From: Parapristionchus giblindavisi
Taxonomy: Eukaryota > Nematoda > Chromadorea > Rhabditida > Diplogasteridae
Direction of reading: 5' to 3'
Length of the DNA stretch: 64,000 bases
Assembly: GCA_943737045.1 (NCBI GenBank)
Contig: CALSFV010000050.1
Coordinates: 248,001 to 312,000 of the forward strand
The position numbers and the translations under genes are program-made. Each line of letters begins with the position of its first letter. Position 1 is the first letter of the stretch. The notes under the pieces are model-generated. The model had not been told where the DNA came from, did no database searches, and was given only the letters and a program-made list of their open reading frames with translations. Shown in pieces: positions 28,001 through 37,309 of this stretch.

Positions 28001-31000
28001 TGTTCTAGAGTAGTGCCGGATAATTGATATATGAGTTCATGAACTCATTAGGATGGTTTGTGTAGAAATCCACACTAATTTCCGAATCAACTAGACGATT
28101 TTCAATATCGATTTTCTCGAAGCTCAACTCGATTGAGCAACGTTTGAAAGCGGATTCGTAATCAGCATCGAAAACTGATTCTATTCATGCTATTGCCATC
28201 TCATATGGCCAGAACAAGTTGGGAACGTTCCCTTGTGAATCGAACGAAACTTATGTGAACGAGCCTGTGCCGTTGAGAATTTGCAAACTTTCAAACTTCT
28301 GCACACCCTGAGTTAATTTTAAACTCTCCACTCTGACCATGCTCTATCGCTTTCTTTGTCCACGAGAGAGCGTTGTCAGAGTGGACTCGGGGTGTGTCCA
28401 CCAGTTCTTCACCATGATGAATCAGAAAAATCATTCACCTCCTTCTCTATTGTTCTCAGCAATAACCGTCCATCTGGCAGGAGTCGAATGCGTGTCGTGA
28501 GATGATCCTGGAACTTAATGATTTTAAAACTTAAGTTAAGATTAAGTTAAGAAACTTAAGTAACTTAAGGAAACTTAAAGGCTAGGATTTGGATCGCGAT
28601 CTCTTCACCACTACAGTAGCGAAACCGATAAATAAAGTTATAGTCATTTTTTCATATATCCTGCAAAATATTACCCTCATTCAATATCTATCTATGTCGA
28701 GAGTATTCAGTTATCAATTGTTTTTGCTTTATAAATCTTTATTCATGTCGATAAATATATTTCATTTATGGCATATTTGTCAAGAGTTCGTTTGATGTCG
28801 TTTGGTGTCTGGTGGATTATTATTATCACGGATCTCCTGAAAGAATGAAAGAAGCCAACCGAAATTTCTTAAATTTTTCTCACCGATTTGGATGAGATTT
28901 GTATGCTTTCGAATGGTATACTTTGATTGCAAATTTGCATGAAAATGAAGAGAGATGAGATAAGAAATGTATTTTTGAATGAAAATAACGCAAAGTCCGG
29001 CTCCCTCTAACTATCGATATTGCTTGTCGTGACTTATGACCGATGAAATATGTACATACCTCAATTCGAGGATGTGGAATCAGAATCGCGAATAAAAATC
29101 GTATCCTTTGTGGAAAAATTTTGAGAAAATTAGCATATTGTACTCAAAAAATCAGTTTTTCGAAGAAAATAGGTAGAAGATGTCTTTTTTGCACGTATCC
29201 TTTGTTGGCTAATTTCTAGATTAGTTCATTTCGAGTCGATTGAAAAAAATTCGTGCTGTTGGCCAAAATTTGTGAGAGGTGTTGTGGCTGCCCGAAGTGG
29301 AAGATAAAAATATCGATAAACATGCAAATTTGGCGAAACCGAATGTCTACGCATTCTCATTTACCTATGGTCAATCATATAAATCTCATCCAAATCGGTG
29401 AGAAAAATTTAAAACTGTCGGGAAAAGATCTCATTTTCCTACGTTTTTACAGGAGACCCGTGTTATAGAGTTAATGTTGATATCGGTTTTAACAGCTGAC
29501 TGTATGCAAAAAGATGTGCGGCACCCAAGTTTACCGGCTTCTTTCATTGTAAGTCGAGAGTACCTAAGCCACGCTCCCTGCAGTATCATAGACACGCTTA
29601 ATACAGTACCAAGCCACGCCCCTACAGTACCTTAGACACGCCCATCATCCTATTCAGTCCTCCGCCTCCACGTCTTCCCAGTAGAACACTCGTGGTCATC
29701 GAGGCTTTGTCATCGACGACGAGAACCGCCAACGCGTCACCGCACGCGGACACGTCGAGGACGCACGATGATTCTCCCGTCTGGAAAAGTGGGCGGAGTT
29801 TGGGAGTTGATCGGATGAGAACCGAAATAGAACCGACTGGATGAGAACCATTTGTAGATAAGAGACAAGCGCTAATGAATGGACAACATTTGAAATTAGT
29901 TCTCATCCGACCTAGTGACAGGAGTTCATAATGATTTTTGAATTATAATCGATAATTTGTCTCTTGAGCTATTGATTCATAATTAAAGAATGGACGATAT
30001 ATTGTTACTTTCTTATTATTCTTATCGATGTCTTGAAACGAAACAAATCAGTACCTTCAGTAGAGTTGGTGTCAGCGAGAGTTTGCTGTCCGATTGGCTG
30101 ACGTTAGCGCCCCAGATGTAGGCCTAAACAATCAATAAAAATCAATAAATATGTATATAAAAATCAATGTAAATAAAATAATTCGTATTAGTAATATAAT
30201 AATATTGATTTTCTCTAATAATTAATATACATTTTTGTAAATTTAATACGTACTTTAAATAGAAACGACTTATTAAATAAGAAACAACCTTACCGCTCCG
30301 GATGATGTTAGGGCTACAGCGTGCGCGTCTCCCGCGGCAATCGCGCAGACGCGTCGAGTGTCGAAAAATGAAATCGATTGGGGATGCGATCTGAAAATAT
30401 GTTCATTCACTTTATGCTAATTCAAAAAAAAGCATTTGCTCGTCTCATCAAATAAGCAAAAATGATTATTTTAATATTTTCGGAATAATATTATTATTAA
30501 CTGGCTAACCGTTCCACATTATCTCCTTGGCCGAGTTGACCACTGGAATTGGCGCCCCACGTCAAAACGCTTACCTACAATTTATTAATAATTTACTTTA
30601 ATTTAGTTTAGTTGTCAACACCCTATCTCGAAGACTGTGAGAGATAAATTGTATAAAATGAAGGGAAGGCTGCCAAGATTATGGAATTCTTCATTTAATT
30701 CAAAACACATCTCTCAAGAGCACGCTCTGATGTGCATTTATGACTTCTTGCTGATATGATATATGAGATATTCAGTGTAAAGTGTTCCTGAAAGTATACC
30801 TTGGCAGGCATCTCAATAGTGTTATCTCTCCTCATTCGTCCCAACCAATCTCTCCTCATCGTTCCTTCATCGTCTGTTGAGGCGCGAGCACGACCTATTG
30901 TGAGGGCTGAAAAAAATATCAACCCATTTTTGGAAAAAAAGCTGAACGTTGTACAGTGTCGCATATGTTCATCGAACATTTTAGAAATTAGAAAGAATAG

Positions 31001-33930
31001 TTTCATGTAAATCCAATTTCTGTGTCTTTTTTTCATTAAAATTCAATAAGCGAATAATTTTTTTGGAAAAAAAACCAACGTGAGTCTCCTCTCATCGCCC
31101 GCACAGAAGCCACACCATCGTCAACTTCGTCCATAGAGATGGCGAGCATGGACGGGGCCTGAACGATTAAAGGTACACAAGGAGTTCATTTGATACACGC
31201 TTCTCTGGCCACGCTCTCTCGTCGCAGGCAAAGAAAGCTAGAGAGTGGGTGTACCTTTAAAAAAAGAAATCATCGACAAGTATCTCTAACTCTCTTCTCT
31301 TGACAAAAGTGTGATTTATCAATTACAGAGCAAAAAATAAGCAAAATAAGTAAATCATTATTGTTACCCTCGCTCTTCCGATATCCGATTGCGCGTGATC
31401 GATGCCATTCCACATCAATGCTGTCCTATCTTCAGTCGATGACCTGTAACTACGATATATTTTTATCTGTAATACTTTATTTCATCATAATTTTTTGAAA
31501 CAGGGAAAACATATTGTCCTTTCAAATATTCATTAAATAAAAGGACTGAAATTTCGTAATCATTCAGTTTTTTTTAATGTAAATGATGTTTGGGACATAT
31601 CATATCAAAAAGAGAGAGAGGAAAACTATGTTTGACCTACCGCACTCCGTTAGTTGCCGGTTCGTCGTTCGCTTCTGCATTCTGCAAGAAGATTTTTAGA
31701 ACACGAAAAATATGATCAAAATGCGAGCCCGATATCGAGCCCTATATTTTTTTAGAGGAATATCACGACAATATTTATGAAAATTGAATATATTTTTATT
31801 TATTTATGAATATATATTTTATGGAATAAATAAAAATAAATGATTTGGTGAAAACTACTTTATCAGCTTCTCTCATCAGTGATGATAACCGCAGTCGCGC
31901 GTTCTCTTGACATTGGAGACACGAATGTCGACTGGATGACTGAAAGATTAAAGATCAAAGATCAACTACTTTGTATGTTTCAGTTAAGGTATTGTGCAGT
32001 GAGCAACATTTTAATCATTTTTTTCCATTTTGATCGGTGATTATGCGAAGTTCAGGAGAAGATTTCACGAACCACTAATGCGCTGTTCAAAAGATGCAAA
32101 AAGAAAAGGAAAACTCTCCTCGTTTTACACACTCTCTCGCCTCTTTTCTGTTTCTTTTCTTTTCTTTTCGCTACAGTGAATCATAGTCCACCGTACATTT
32201 TCTGTTTCCTTCTCGGATGCAACATCGTCTTCGTCTCCCAGTTGTGTTACATTGGCCGCCACAAGGGCTACGAAGAAGTCTCTAAATTATCGTGATTACG
32301 AAAAAAATACGAAAAAAAATAAGATTTTCGATTTGTTTTCCAGAATTACAACGATACATTCAATGCAGTAAAATAACAATTATTAAATGACGCTGCGATT
32401 TTTTCGTTCGTGAAATGAACACGAACGAAGCATTTCATTTCATTTCACAATTCTCTGATTGAAAGTAGCCACTTTGATGATGCCAACATATTCAATGGGG
32501 AAAAATAATTACCTTCCTGCGACCAATTTCAGACACCGTTCAGAGCACAATTGTCGCACAATCACTGTATCGTCTTCGCGTAATTTCACTTCTCAAAATA
32601 GGTTTTTTTTTAATGTTATAAAAATAAGGATCATTATAAATTATAATTTTTCTAATTTTAAAAATGCAGTTGTGAGTAATCAATGTATTATTACATTATT
32701 CAATATGCCTCACTTCGTTATTTCTATTGAAAAAATCAATAAACGATCGATTACCTTCATACTCTACCGTACTCCTATCGATTGGGAATGTCCACAGGCC
32801 GCCCTCTTCCGCCTCCACAACTACATCAGACGCAGAACAAACCGCAGATCGCGCGTGGATGGCCCTGAATCAGGAAGATTACGGTAAGAAAACAAAATCA
32901 ATAAGATTACGGTAAGAAAATCAATACGATACAGTACCCAATAGGGTTTTCGACTCCACAAAAAATAGAAAACAAGAATTTGTTTAATTTTAAAAAATGT
33001 ACTCACTTTTCTCGCCCTCTCACTCCATGTTCGCAGCTTTTCGACGCAGAAAACAACCGCAGAGGCTTGGTTGATCTACAAGTACCGCTGTCAATCGATA
33101 ATTGCAAACTTACAGTATACCTGGGACCGACCACGACTCGTCTGTCCCTGAGACAGATTACGGTAGTACCGTAACCGATGTGCACGTTTTCAGGAGGGCT
33201 TTCCTCGGATATATTGTTGTGAGCAATGAGAGCATCGCGCTGGTGTAACAGATTGGACTCCTGAAAGCACCATCAAAAATAATCAATTCATCTGAAAAAT
33301 CATCTAAAAATCTGTATAAAACTGAAGAGAATTTGAAAAATGTTTTTTTCTTTCTTCTCGTTCCATGTCTTTTAAACAGGAAGGACGCATCCCCTCCATT
33401 TCGCAAACCATTTCCCATTGCTCTGATAGAAAGTCGCCCTTTGAAGAGACAATAGCTATGCACACAAACTTTTTCTGTGCTCACGAGAGAGCGTTATCAG
33501 AGCATAGAATTTAAAACAAGCTCGGCGTGTTAAATATTAACTCTGGGCGTTACTTTAACCTCCCCACCTCTGATTCCTCTTCAGTCGATATGAGAATATA
33601 ATCATCCAGGTCATCGTCATTTTCCGATGAGACCAGCAGAGGCAACGAGTCCCGTGGTGATGTTAATGGGGTCCCTGAAATTGATCAATCGATCGATTAT
33701 ATTGATTTTTTAAAATTAATTGTTAATTTTATAACATGTACTGTACTATTTTTGAATGCACATAGAGAAATGATAATCGTTTAAATAATAATAATAATAA
33801 TTCAAGTTACAGGAAGATCACTGATAAATAGGTCAGTGATTTTCGGAAGTTGTAAAAAATCAAAGAAACCAAAACTGGCACTGTTTTGCACGTACCACCC
33901 GTGGTAGCTGCCGTCGGACTCACCAGCCAT
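1064..33930 (-). CDS. ALS2: Alsin (ALS2) homologue, 37 exons, RCC1-DH-PH-MORN; VPS9 not seen
   Basis: Alsin is a guanine-nucleotide exchange factor acting on Rab5 (VPS9 domain) and Rac1 at endosomes. I joined 37 minus-strand exons (coordinates in the block entries below); every junction keeps phase and the total is 3777 nt, 1258 aa plus stop. Order: RCC1-like repeats (about residues 1-463), DH-like region (464-684), PH-like region (685-857), about eight MORN repeats (858-1134), charged tail. That order is specific to the alsin family. Human alsin is longer and ends in VPS9, which I do not find. The start ATG (33930, context AACATGG) lies 11 nt after a lone TTTTTCAG, a likely spliced-leader acceptor. 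Odd points: a 14.9-kb intron with a nested opposite-strand gene, and a tail split off by a nested transposon. Family call is strong; single exon borders are less sure. Confidence 0.88.
3244..3267. repeat. (AC)n microsatellite
   Basis: Twelve AC/CA dinucleotides in a row inside the 3.2-kb TIR element. Confidence 0.95.
3303..3333. repeat. Small hairpin 1 of 3
   Basis: GCATCCACCGGGA and TCCCATGGTAGC pair imperfectly around a short A/T loop. The same hairpin recurs at 3484-3513 and 3942-3971, each with outer TTGAT/ATCAA extensions. Confidence 0.6.
3474..3523. repeat. Small hairpin 2 of 3
   Basis: Core GCATCCACCGGGA/TTCCCATGGTCGC at 3484-3513, extended by ATTGATACG on the left and TAACTCAAT on the right. 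Confidence 0.6.
3933..3982. repeat. Small hairpin 3 of 3
   Basis: Core GCATCCACCGGGA/TCCCATGGTAGC at 3942-3971 with outer ATTGATATA and TTAAATCAATG arms that extend the stem to about 20 imperfect pairs. Confidence 0.6.
5656..6918. mobile_element. Mariner-size element with TA flanks, decayed or non-autonomous
   Basis: Inverted ends of about 33 bp begin TTAGGTTGTAACATAAG at 5656 and at 6918 (complement), differing at a few places. Both are bordered by TA (5654-5655, 6919-6920), the Tc1/mariner target. The 1263-bp length is that of a full mariner, but I find no transposase frame with a D,D catalytic pattern; the longest frames (for example 6182-6508 minus) show no family signature. It sits in the ALS2 intron between exons 33 and 34. 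Confidence 0.75.
7017..7114. repeat. MITE-A copy
   Basis: Inverted arms with CGCTCTGGCAACGTTCTCTC and its near complement ending GCCAGAGCGGAGAGTTTC; inside the ALS2 intron after exon 33. Confidence 0.8.
8121..8235. repeat. MITE-A copy, diverged
   Basis: GAGCTAATTTGAGG on the left and TTTCAAATTAGCTCGGG on the right; inner stem decayed. Intron between ALS2 exons 29 and 30. Confidence 0.7.
8519..8638. repeat. MITE-A copy
   Basis: TAAAGGCACACCCCAAGCTA left arm and AGCTTGTGGTGTGTCATTTA right arm; inner CTCTCTCGCTTACTTTGTC stem. Intron between ALS2 exons 28 and 29. Confidence 0.8.
9381..10723 (-). other. ALS2: ALS2 exons 22-26: PH-like block
   Basis: Exons: 10604-10723, 10280-10358, 10035-10126, 9739-9906, 9381-9440. 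A PH fold is suggested by the strand-like run THVLVFSDLIVFAT, then FPTRLVWLSEPEPP, then HHLRVETPDEKFEMEFAT and the C-terminal helix DLFKKRCSLWYWAV. This follows the alsin PH pattern (a lipid-domain core ending in a helix with a conserved Trp). Exon 22 starts behind TTTATTGCAG at the far side of the giant intron. Confidence 0.78.
12013..12062. repeat. Dispersed repeat E
   Basis: AGATTCAGTGGC, TGTTTAGCTAATCTT and ATAAAGAG in order; the same series occurs at 21489-21530 and 47372-47414. Confidence 0.6.
12321..12356. repeat. MITE-A single arm
   Basis: ACGGTACACCCCGAGCTAAT followed by TTTACCCTCCGCGC matches one MITE-A arm; no opposite arm was found nearby. Confidence 0.5.
12721..12815. repeat. 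Solo arm of foldback family B
   Basis: TTCTCGAACCTCAGCTC through GCTATTGCCATCTCATA follows the right arm of the complete family-B element at 27659-28235 (CGGATTCGTAATCAGC is shared). Confidence 0.65.
14104..14247. repeat. Foldback family C
   Basis: Starts ACTAGGTCGGA and ends TCTCATCCGACCTAGT, with inner GAACCAACGAGATG. Related copies lie at 29810-29917 and 63004-63169. Confidence 0.7.
16910..16982 (-). tRNA. tRNA-Val (anticodon CAC)
   Basis: On the minus strand the gene begins GGTCTTGTGGTGTAGTGG (A box region) and ends with acceptor strand CAAGACC, pairing with GGTCTTG. The anticodon stem CTGCT/CGCAG holds loop TTCACAC, so the anticodon is CAC, reading valine codon GUG. The T arm contains GGTTCGAACCC (B box). 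About 73 nt with no intron. The base after the acceptor stem reads U rather than the usual A, which is odd. It lies in the ALS2 giant intron on the same strand. Confidence 0.95.
18851..18944. repeat. MITE-A copy
   Basis: CAGGCACACCACAAGC left, CTCTGGCAATGCTCTCTCGC inner, and CAGAGCGGAGAGCTTCAAAT right arm. Confidence 0.75.
19351..19420. repeat. Near-perfect AT-rich palindrome
   Basis: GTTTCCATTCAATTATATTA and its complement face each other across a few bases, giving arms of about 33 bp. It lies about 500 bp upstream of the nested gene's TATA box. Confidence 0.8.
19908..19914 (+). promoter_or_regulatory. TATA box of the nested gene
   Basis: TATAAAA, 130 bp before the start codon at 20044, in an otherwise pyrimidine-rich stretch. 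A start of transcription about 30 bp downstream would leave a 5' leader near 100 nt. Confidence 0.6.
20044..22731 (+). CDS. Secreted cysteine-containing protein nested in an ALS2 intron
   Basis: Six exons: 20044-20128, 21580-21674, 21793-21976, 22071-22219, 22392-22499, 22597-22731; phases agree and give 251 aa. Residues 1-17 form a signal peptide (MISYALLILLPISVLAQ), so the product probably enters the secretory path. The middle is rich in Pro, Ser and Ala with two similar pieces (FDPFARQPGMVPKLTGY and ADPFAQPGAAPKFTGR). The C-terminal third has eight cysteines, ending C-x2-CC-x-C before a helix (LVSELLKTAENFRRA). I do not recognise the family; a nematode cuticle or lumen protein is possible. 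TATA box at 19908 and AATAAA at 23179. Exon 3 uses a TTTTTGAAG acceptor, weaker than the others. It is transcribed opposite to its host gene. Confidence 0.85.
21481..21532. repeat. Dispersed repeat E, next to exon 2 of the nested gene
   Basis: TGACACTTCAGATTCAGTGG and TTGGCTAATCTTGATAAAG, as at 12013 and 47372. It ends about 50 bp before the exon 2 acceptor. Confidence 0.6.
23179..23184 (+). terminator. Poly(A) signal of the nested gene
   Basis: AATAAA 448 bp after the stop codon; followed by a T-rich stretch. Confidence 0.6.
24422..24600. repeat. Foldback family D
   Basis: CAAGGGAATGGTCTCAGCTC at the left and its near complement GAGCGGAGACTATTCCCTTG at the right; arms extend through CGCGGAAAGCAAACTGG. 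About 180 bp. Confidence 0.8.
26771..26821. repeat. Small AT-rich inverted repeat
   Basis: TTTTTATATTCAAAACATTT faces AAATGTTTTGAATATAAAAA across a few A residues, in the intron between ALS2 exons 19 and 20. Confidence 0.75.
27659..28235. mobile_element. Foldback family B, complete, carrying a nested MITE
   Basis: Outer ends CAAGGGAACGTTCCCAACTT (left) and AAGTTGGGAACGTTCCCTTG (right); arms of about 155 bp remain alignable (GGCAATATGAGATGGCAATA versus TATTGCCATCTCATATGGCC). The core is interrupted by a 150-bp palindromic MITE. Lies between ALS2 exons 16 and 17. Confidence 0.85.
27868..28017. mobile_element. hAT-type MITE nested in family B
   Basis: Ends GGCACTACTCTAGAAC and its complement; flanked by the 8-bp direct repeat GGATAATT (27860-27867 and 28018-28025). 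An 8-bp target duplication is the mark of hAT transposition. No coding capacity (150 bp). Confidence 0.85.
28299..28400. repeat. MITE-A copy
   Basis: GCACACCCTGAGTTAATTTT left arm, CTCGGGGTGTGTCC right end, inner stem CTCTATCGC/GAGAGAGCG. Confidence 0.8.
29810..29917. repeat. Foldback family C, shorter copy
   Basis: ATCGGATGAGAACC at the left and TTCTCATCCGACCTAGT at the right with inner GACTGGATGAGAACCAT; starts 30 bp upstream of ALS2 exon 15. Confidence 0.65.
31168..31262. repeat. MITE-A copy, diverged
   Basis: TTAAAGGTACACAAGGAG left and TGGGTGTACCTTTAA right; it begins 10 bp upstream of ALS2 exon 10. Confidence 0.7.
33420..33530. repeat. MITE-A copy, decayed
   Basis: Right half is clear (CACGAGAGAGCGTTATCAGA then ACAAGCTCGGCGTGTT); left half is mostly lost (GCTCTGATAG). 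Intron between ALS2 exons 2 and 3. Confidence 0.55.
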
Positions 33931-33940
33931 GTTGACGGCA

Positions 33941-33950
33941 TCTGAAAAAT
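33941..33950 (-). promoter_or_regulatory. Likely spliced-leader acceptor for ALS2
   Basis: TTTTTCAG on the minus strand ends at 33942, 11 nt before the ATG at 33930, with no coding sequence recognised upstream. Such lone acceptors next to a start codon are typical of SL trans-splicing in nematodes. Confidence 0.5.
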
Positions 33951-34006
33951 TATTAATTTTAACCAAAAAAAACATTATTAGATACATATTTGTAGGGGAA
34001 AAAACC

Positions 34007-34107
34007 ATAGCTAATTTGAAACAATTCGCTCTGGCCATACATTCTCGTAGATAACGAAAGTGAGAGAGTGTGACCAGAGCGCGAGTTTCAAATTAACTCG
34101 GTATTTG
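34007..34107. repeat. MITE-A copy upstream of ALS2
   Basis: CATAGCTAATTTGAAACAAT left and GTTTCAAATTAACTCGG right. It lies 70 bp upstream of the ALS2 leader acceptor, so it would fall in the outron. Confidence 0.8.
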
Positions 34108-34745
34108 CTTTTTTTTAATAAGATGGTATATTGTCGAGAGTTTGATTTTTTTTCAAAAGTTTCGAAGATAAAAGAAATGATAAAAAAGACGAGAGAGTGT
34201 GTAGAAAGATGATAGTAGAAAAAATACATCATATTTATATTTATGTATGTATAATTTATATTTACAGTCTTTCCTTTTGCACATCTGCACAAAACATAAA
34301 ACGTCGCGAACATAAAATTTGAACGAGAGAACGACATGACGTGACACCACTATTATAATACCCTGTTGTTTTCACTGCAAACGAGTGATGTGACATGCAA
34401 TTTTGGAAAAGAGGAAGGTATATGAAAAAGTGGAGAGAGAGATAGAGAGAGAAGTAGATAGATAGACCAATAGTGCATTAAATCATAATCCGAGATAATT
34501 CGAAAGTCTCCGCTATAGCAGCACTGAATAGTGGATACGGGGGGACGAGAGACACATGAGGTAAGAGTCATGCAGATCAAAGCATAGAGGAATGAAAAAA
34601 ATCACGGACAACCGACAACGACAACCAGGAGAGGTTTGTGTTTAATTTTCGCAATTTTTGAATAAATCATGACGGAGAACGCGGGATCTGAATCAAATAA
34701 CCATAGAGTTCATACATAAATATACTCGATAACTGCGGTGTTTAA

Positions 34746-34836
34746 AGTAACACCCCGAGTTAATTTTAAACCTCCGCTATGACCACACTCTCGTTGTCTG
34801 CGAGAGTAATGACAATGCGGAGAGAAATCAGCTTTA
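34746..34836. repeat. MITE-A copy
   Basis: AGTAACACCCCGAGTTAATT left; inner CACACTCTCGTTGTCTGCGA; right arm GCGGAGAGAAATCAGC. Confidence 0.75.
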
Positions 34837-34994
34837 ACAGTCATGGAAAGAAAAGAAATGAAAAAAAGGCGAATATTTATGTGTTTTCATTTCTTTTCGC
34901 AACATTTGGACGGAACATTGATGAGAAATGTATTCAATCATAGCTATGTATGACTGGTGTCTATTGAGAAATAGAGTCGAACGCTTTCATGAAA

Positions 34995-35125
34995 GGTCAG
35001 ACTGATGAGAGAGAGGGAGGGAAGGTGATAGAAGGAGAGGGAGAACGAGAGGGAGAGGGAGAGGGAGAAGGAGAGGGAGAGGGAGAAGGACAGGGAGAGG
35101 GAGAGAAGGATGGGTAGAGCGGGTT
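34995..35125. repeat. Polypurine tract (GAGAGG)n
   Basis: Tandem GAGAGGGAGAGG-type units, all purine over most of 130 bp. Confidence 0.9.
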
Positions 35126-35221
35126 GGAAAAAGAGAGCGAAAGAGTATAAGAGATAGTAATACAGAAAGGGAAGGGTCGAGAGACGATTATATTAGATGA
35201 CTCATTTATAAAAGTTCTGTT

Positions 35222-35380
35222 TCTCTGTTCCTGTCCCTCTCCCTCTCTCTCTCTATCTCTATCTCTCTCTCTCCCTAAATCTCTCTCTCTCTCTTCCCTA
35301 AATCTCTCTCCTCACTAGCCCTCTCTCTATCTTTTCCTCTTTTTTGTCTCCTTGCCTCTCTCTTTCTCTCTCTCGGTAAT
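35222..35380. repeat. Polypyrimidine tract (CT)n
   Basis: CTCTCCCTCTCTCTCT-type sequence facing the purine tract 100 bp to the left, so the two could pair as a long imperfect hairpin. Confidence 0.9.
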
Positions 35381-36261
35381 ATAAATTTCTTTGTTTATTT
35401 GTTCAGCTTGGCCAAATCCTCGCTTGTTCCTCTCTTTCTCTCGTACTCTCTCCATTTTCCATACTATCTCTCCTTTCTCGTACTCACAAGAAACAACAAA
35501 AACTCTCCTTGTTTTACACACTCTCTCGCCTCTTTTTTGTTTCTCTTTTTTTTGTGATTATTGAAAAGAGCTTGAGATGGGCAACATTTGCCGGTGTTCA
35601 AAGGAGCAGATATTACACCAGGGCTGTGCATTTTTCGTTTTTCGTATTTTTCGGGTTTTCTCGAAAAACTTTTTCGACGAAAAATTTTTCAAAAAAAAAT
35701 TCAAAAAAATCTAAAAATATTTTCTTTTCAAGTGTCAGAAAGCTCAAACTGATTACTATCCAGTAATAATGAGAGTGAATATGCTGAGGCATGTAAAAAA
35801 TGTATCTGAGAAGATTTGAAAGCAGGTGATCAGTTTGTAGATAGATAGAGAAGAGAGATAAAGGGGGGAAGGGAAAATTAGTTCGGAAAAGATTTGCATA
35901 AAGTATCATATTAGAACAGAAAATAACGAAAAATATCACAATGATTGTATATTTGGCTGCCTTATTCAACAATAGATCTGATAGAACAATATAGATAATA
36001 TAAATAACATCTGAAACATATTTAAAGGGAGCGTAACCTCTCTCAATGGTCTCTACGACGCTAAATGCTTCCTCTTTGTTCGAGAACAGAGAAATAGTGT
36101 GCGCAATGAAGAGGACATTGAGAGAGGTAACGATCCCTTTAGATATGTGAGATCTGAGAAAATAAGAAAGTTGGATAACGTACAGAGAAGAGTAACGGAA
36201 ACACAGAACGCTTTTTTTTCTTTTTCTTAGATGTTAGTATGTCTCCGTGTCTCTATCTCGT

Positions 36262-36592
36262 TCAATTCGCCTCTCCACAACAGCTCTACCTCTCCTTATA
36301 TTCGCTTCTACCTCTCCCTCTCCTTTTTCATCCCTCTCCCTCTCCTTTTCCCTCCTCTACCTCTCCCTCTCCTTTTCTTCCCTCTCACTCTCCCTTTTTC
36401 CTCTCCCTCTCGTTTTCCTTCTCTCCCTCTCCTTTTCTACCATCTCCCTCCATTTCCCACTGCATTTCCCTCCCTCTCCCTCTCCTTTTCATTTCTCTCC
36501 ATCTCCTTTTCCTGCCTCTCCCTCTCCTTTTCCCTCCTCTCCCTCTCCTTTTCCATCCTCTCCCTCTCCTTTTCCTTCCATCTTATCGAGGA
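36262..36592. repeat. 15-bp tandem pyrimidine repeat
   Basis: About 20 units near CTCCCTCTCCTTTTC. Three overlapping frames stay open only because of the repeat. Confidence 0.9.
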
Positions 36593-37309
36593 AGCAATAT
36601 GATGGAAGTCGGCTACGCTACGAGAGACAGACTAGAAGCGAAGCCATGAATATGAATGGAATTATTATGGTAATAGTGTGGTGCAATGCAATTTTTCATT
36701 CGCATGCAACTTCATATTCAGAAAAATACCCGAATAATCGCTATAAATTGTATTTTATGAAGAAATTTATAATAACCTGTAGATTAATGATGTTCTGATT
36801 CTTTTATTTACAAAGAACAGTCTCCTGGGATAAGATATTTGCATGAAAACATCAACAAGTTTCAGGCAAAAGAGCGAAAAGCAGTGTGACAATAGGAATT
36901 GATAAGATGTGTGTGAGGTATCTTCATTATTCTTCACGTGCGATAATATTACATTAGAAGAAAATATAAAATAATAAAAAAATTTTAATAATAAAAATAA
37001 TGTCGAGAAAATATCGTCAGTTCGCGATCACTCACTCATGCAAAGCAACAAGTTTTTGGCAAAATGCCAAGTGCAGTACGCTAAAATTCTAGGCGAGAGT
37101 CAGTACAGTTTATTTTGAAACTAATCAAATTCTACTAAAGATACTTCATTGTAAATTGTTTTTTTGCCATTGTAGTGGTTATTCTTCCATTTATTCTTAC
37201 ATATATTTCGTTAAGTCACCTGTATTGCGCTCCATCCATCGTAATGTTGATAATAAGAGCTCATTCGCTGACAGGCAAACACGCATGAATAAGTAGATGG
37301 AGCTCCATT

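Larger units (their letters stand above)
25817..28507 (-). other. ALS2: ALS2 exons 16-21: DH-like (RhoGEF) block
   Basis: Exons: 28439-28507, 27414-27513, 27193-27254, 26878-26975, 26496-26735, 25817-25910. The coded protein is helix-rich with patterns expected of an alsin DH region (AATKLIRKLNRSLARFAML; APRFRTAFAKFVDAYVTAR; LFSLPVEWLRRSVVEFA). Sequence conservation of DH domains is low, so the assignment rests largely on position between the RCC1 and PH parts. All phases match, and exon 21 ends in phase 0 at a GTAAGT donor that opens the 14.9-kb intron. Confidence 0.75.
29631..33930 (-). other. ALS2: ALS2 exons 1-15: RCC1-like block
   Basis: Exons, 5' to 3' on the minus strand: 33924-33930, 33568-33674, 33007-33260, 32773-32864, 32513-32591, 32197-32281, 31859-31939, 31641-31681, 31368-31443, 31080-31158, 30800-30906, 30510-30574, 30294-30390, 30055-30123, 29631-29780. 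RCC1 hallmarks are clearest in exon 12 (TWGANSSGQLGQGDN), exon 13 (AIAAGDAHAVALTSSG), exon 14 (YIWGANVSQ) and exon 5 (VKLREDDTVIVRQL). Exon 1 codes only Met-Ala and one base. Exon 3 could be cut by a 33-nt GT..AG stretch, but that is below usual intron size, so I read it through. An acidic stretch follows the N-terminus (residues near 25-38). Confidence 0.8.
34150..37309. other. No gene recognised; simple repeats and MITEs
   Basis: This 3.2-kb stretch holds a MITE-A copy (34746-34836), polypurine and polypyrimidine tracts and AT-rich sequence. Long frames through 36231-36798 are produced by the CTCCCTCTCCTTTTC tract and are not credible genes. ALS2 promoter sequence may lie in the first part, but no clear element was seen. 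Confidence 0.6.

Noticed and set aside
32459..32887. 142-residue plus-strand frame
   Set aside because: Antisense to ALS2 exons 4 and 5.
33003..33106. 33-nt intron inside ALS2 exon 3
   Set aside because: GT..AG is present but shorter than workable introns, and the frame reads through without a stop.
36231..36798. Three overlapping open frames of 123-183 residues
   Set aside because: They are a by-product of the 15-bp CTCCCTCTCCTTTTC repeat; all three frames stay open and give only Ser/Pro/Leu/Phe runs.
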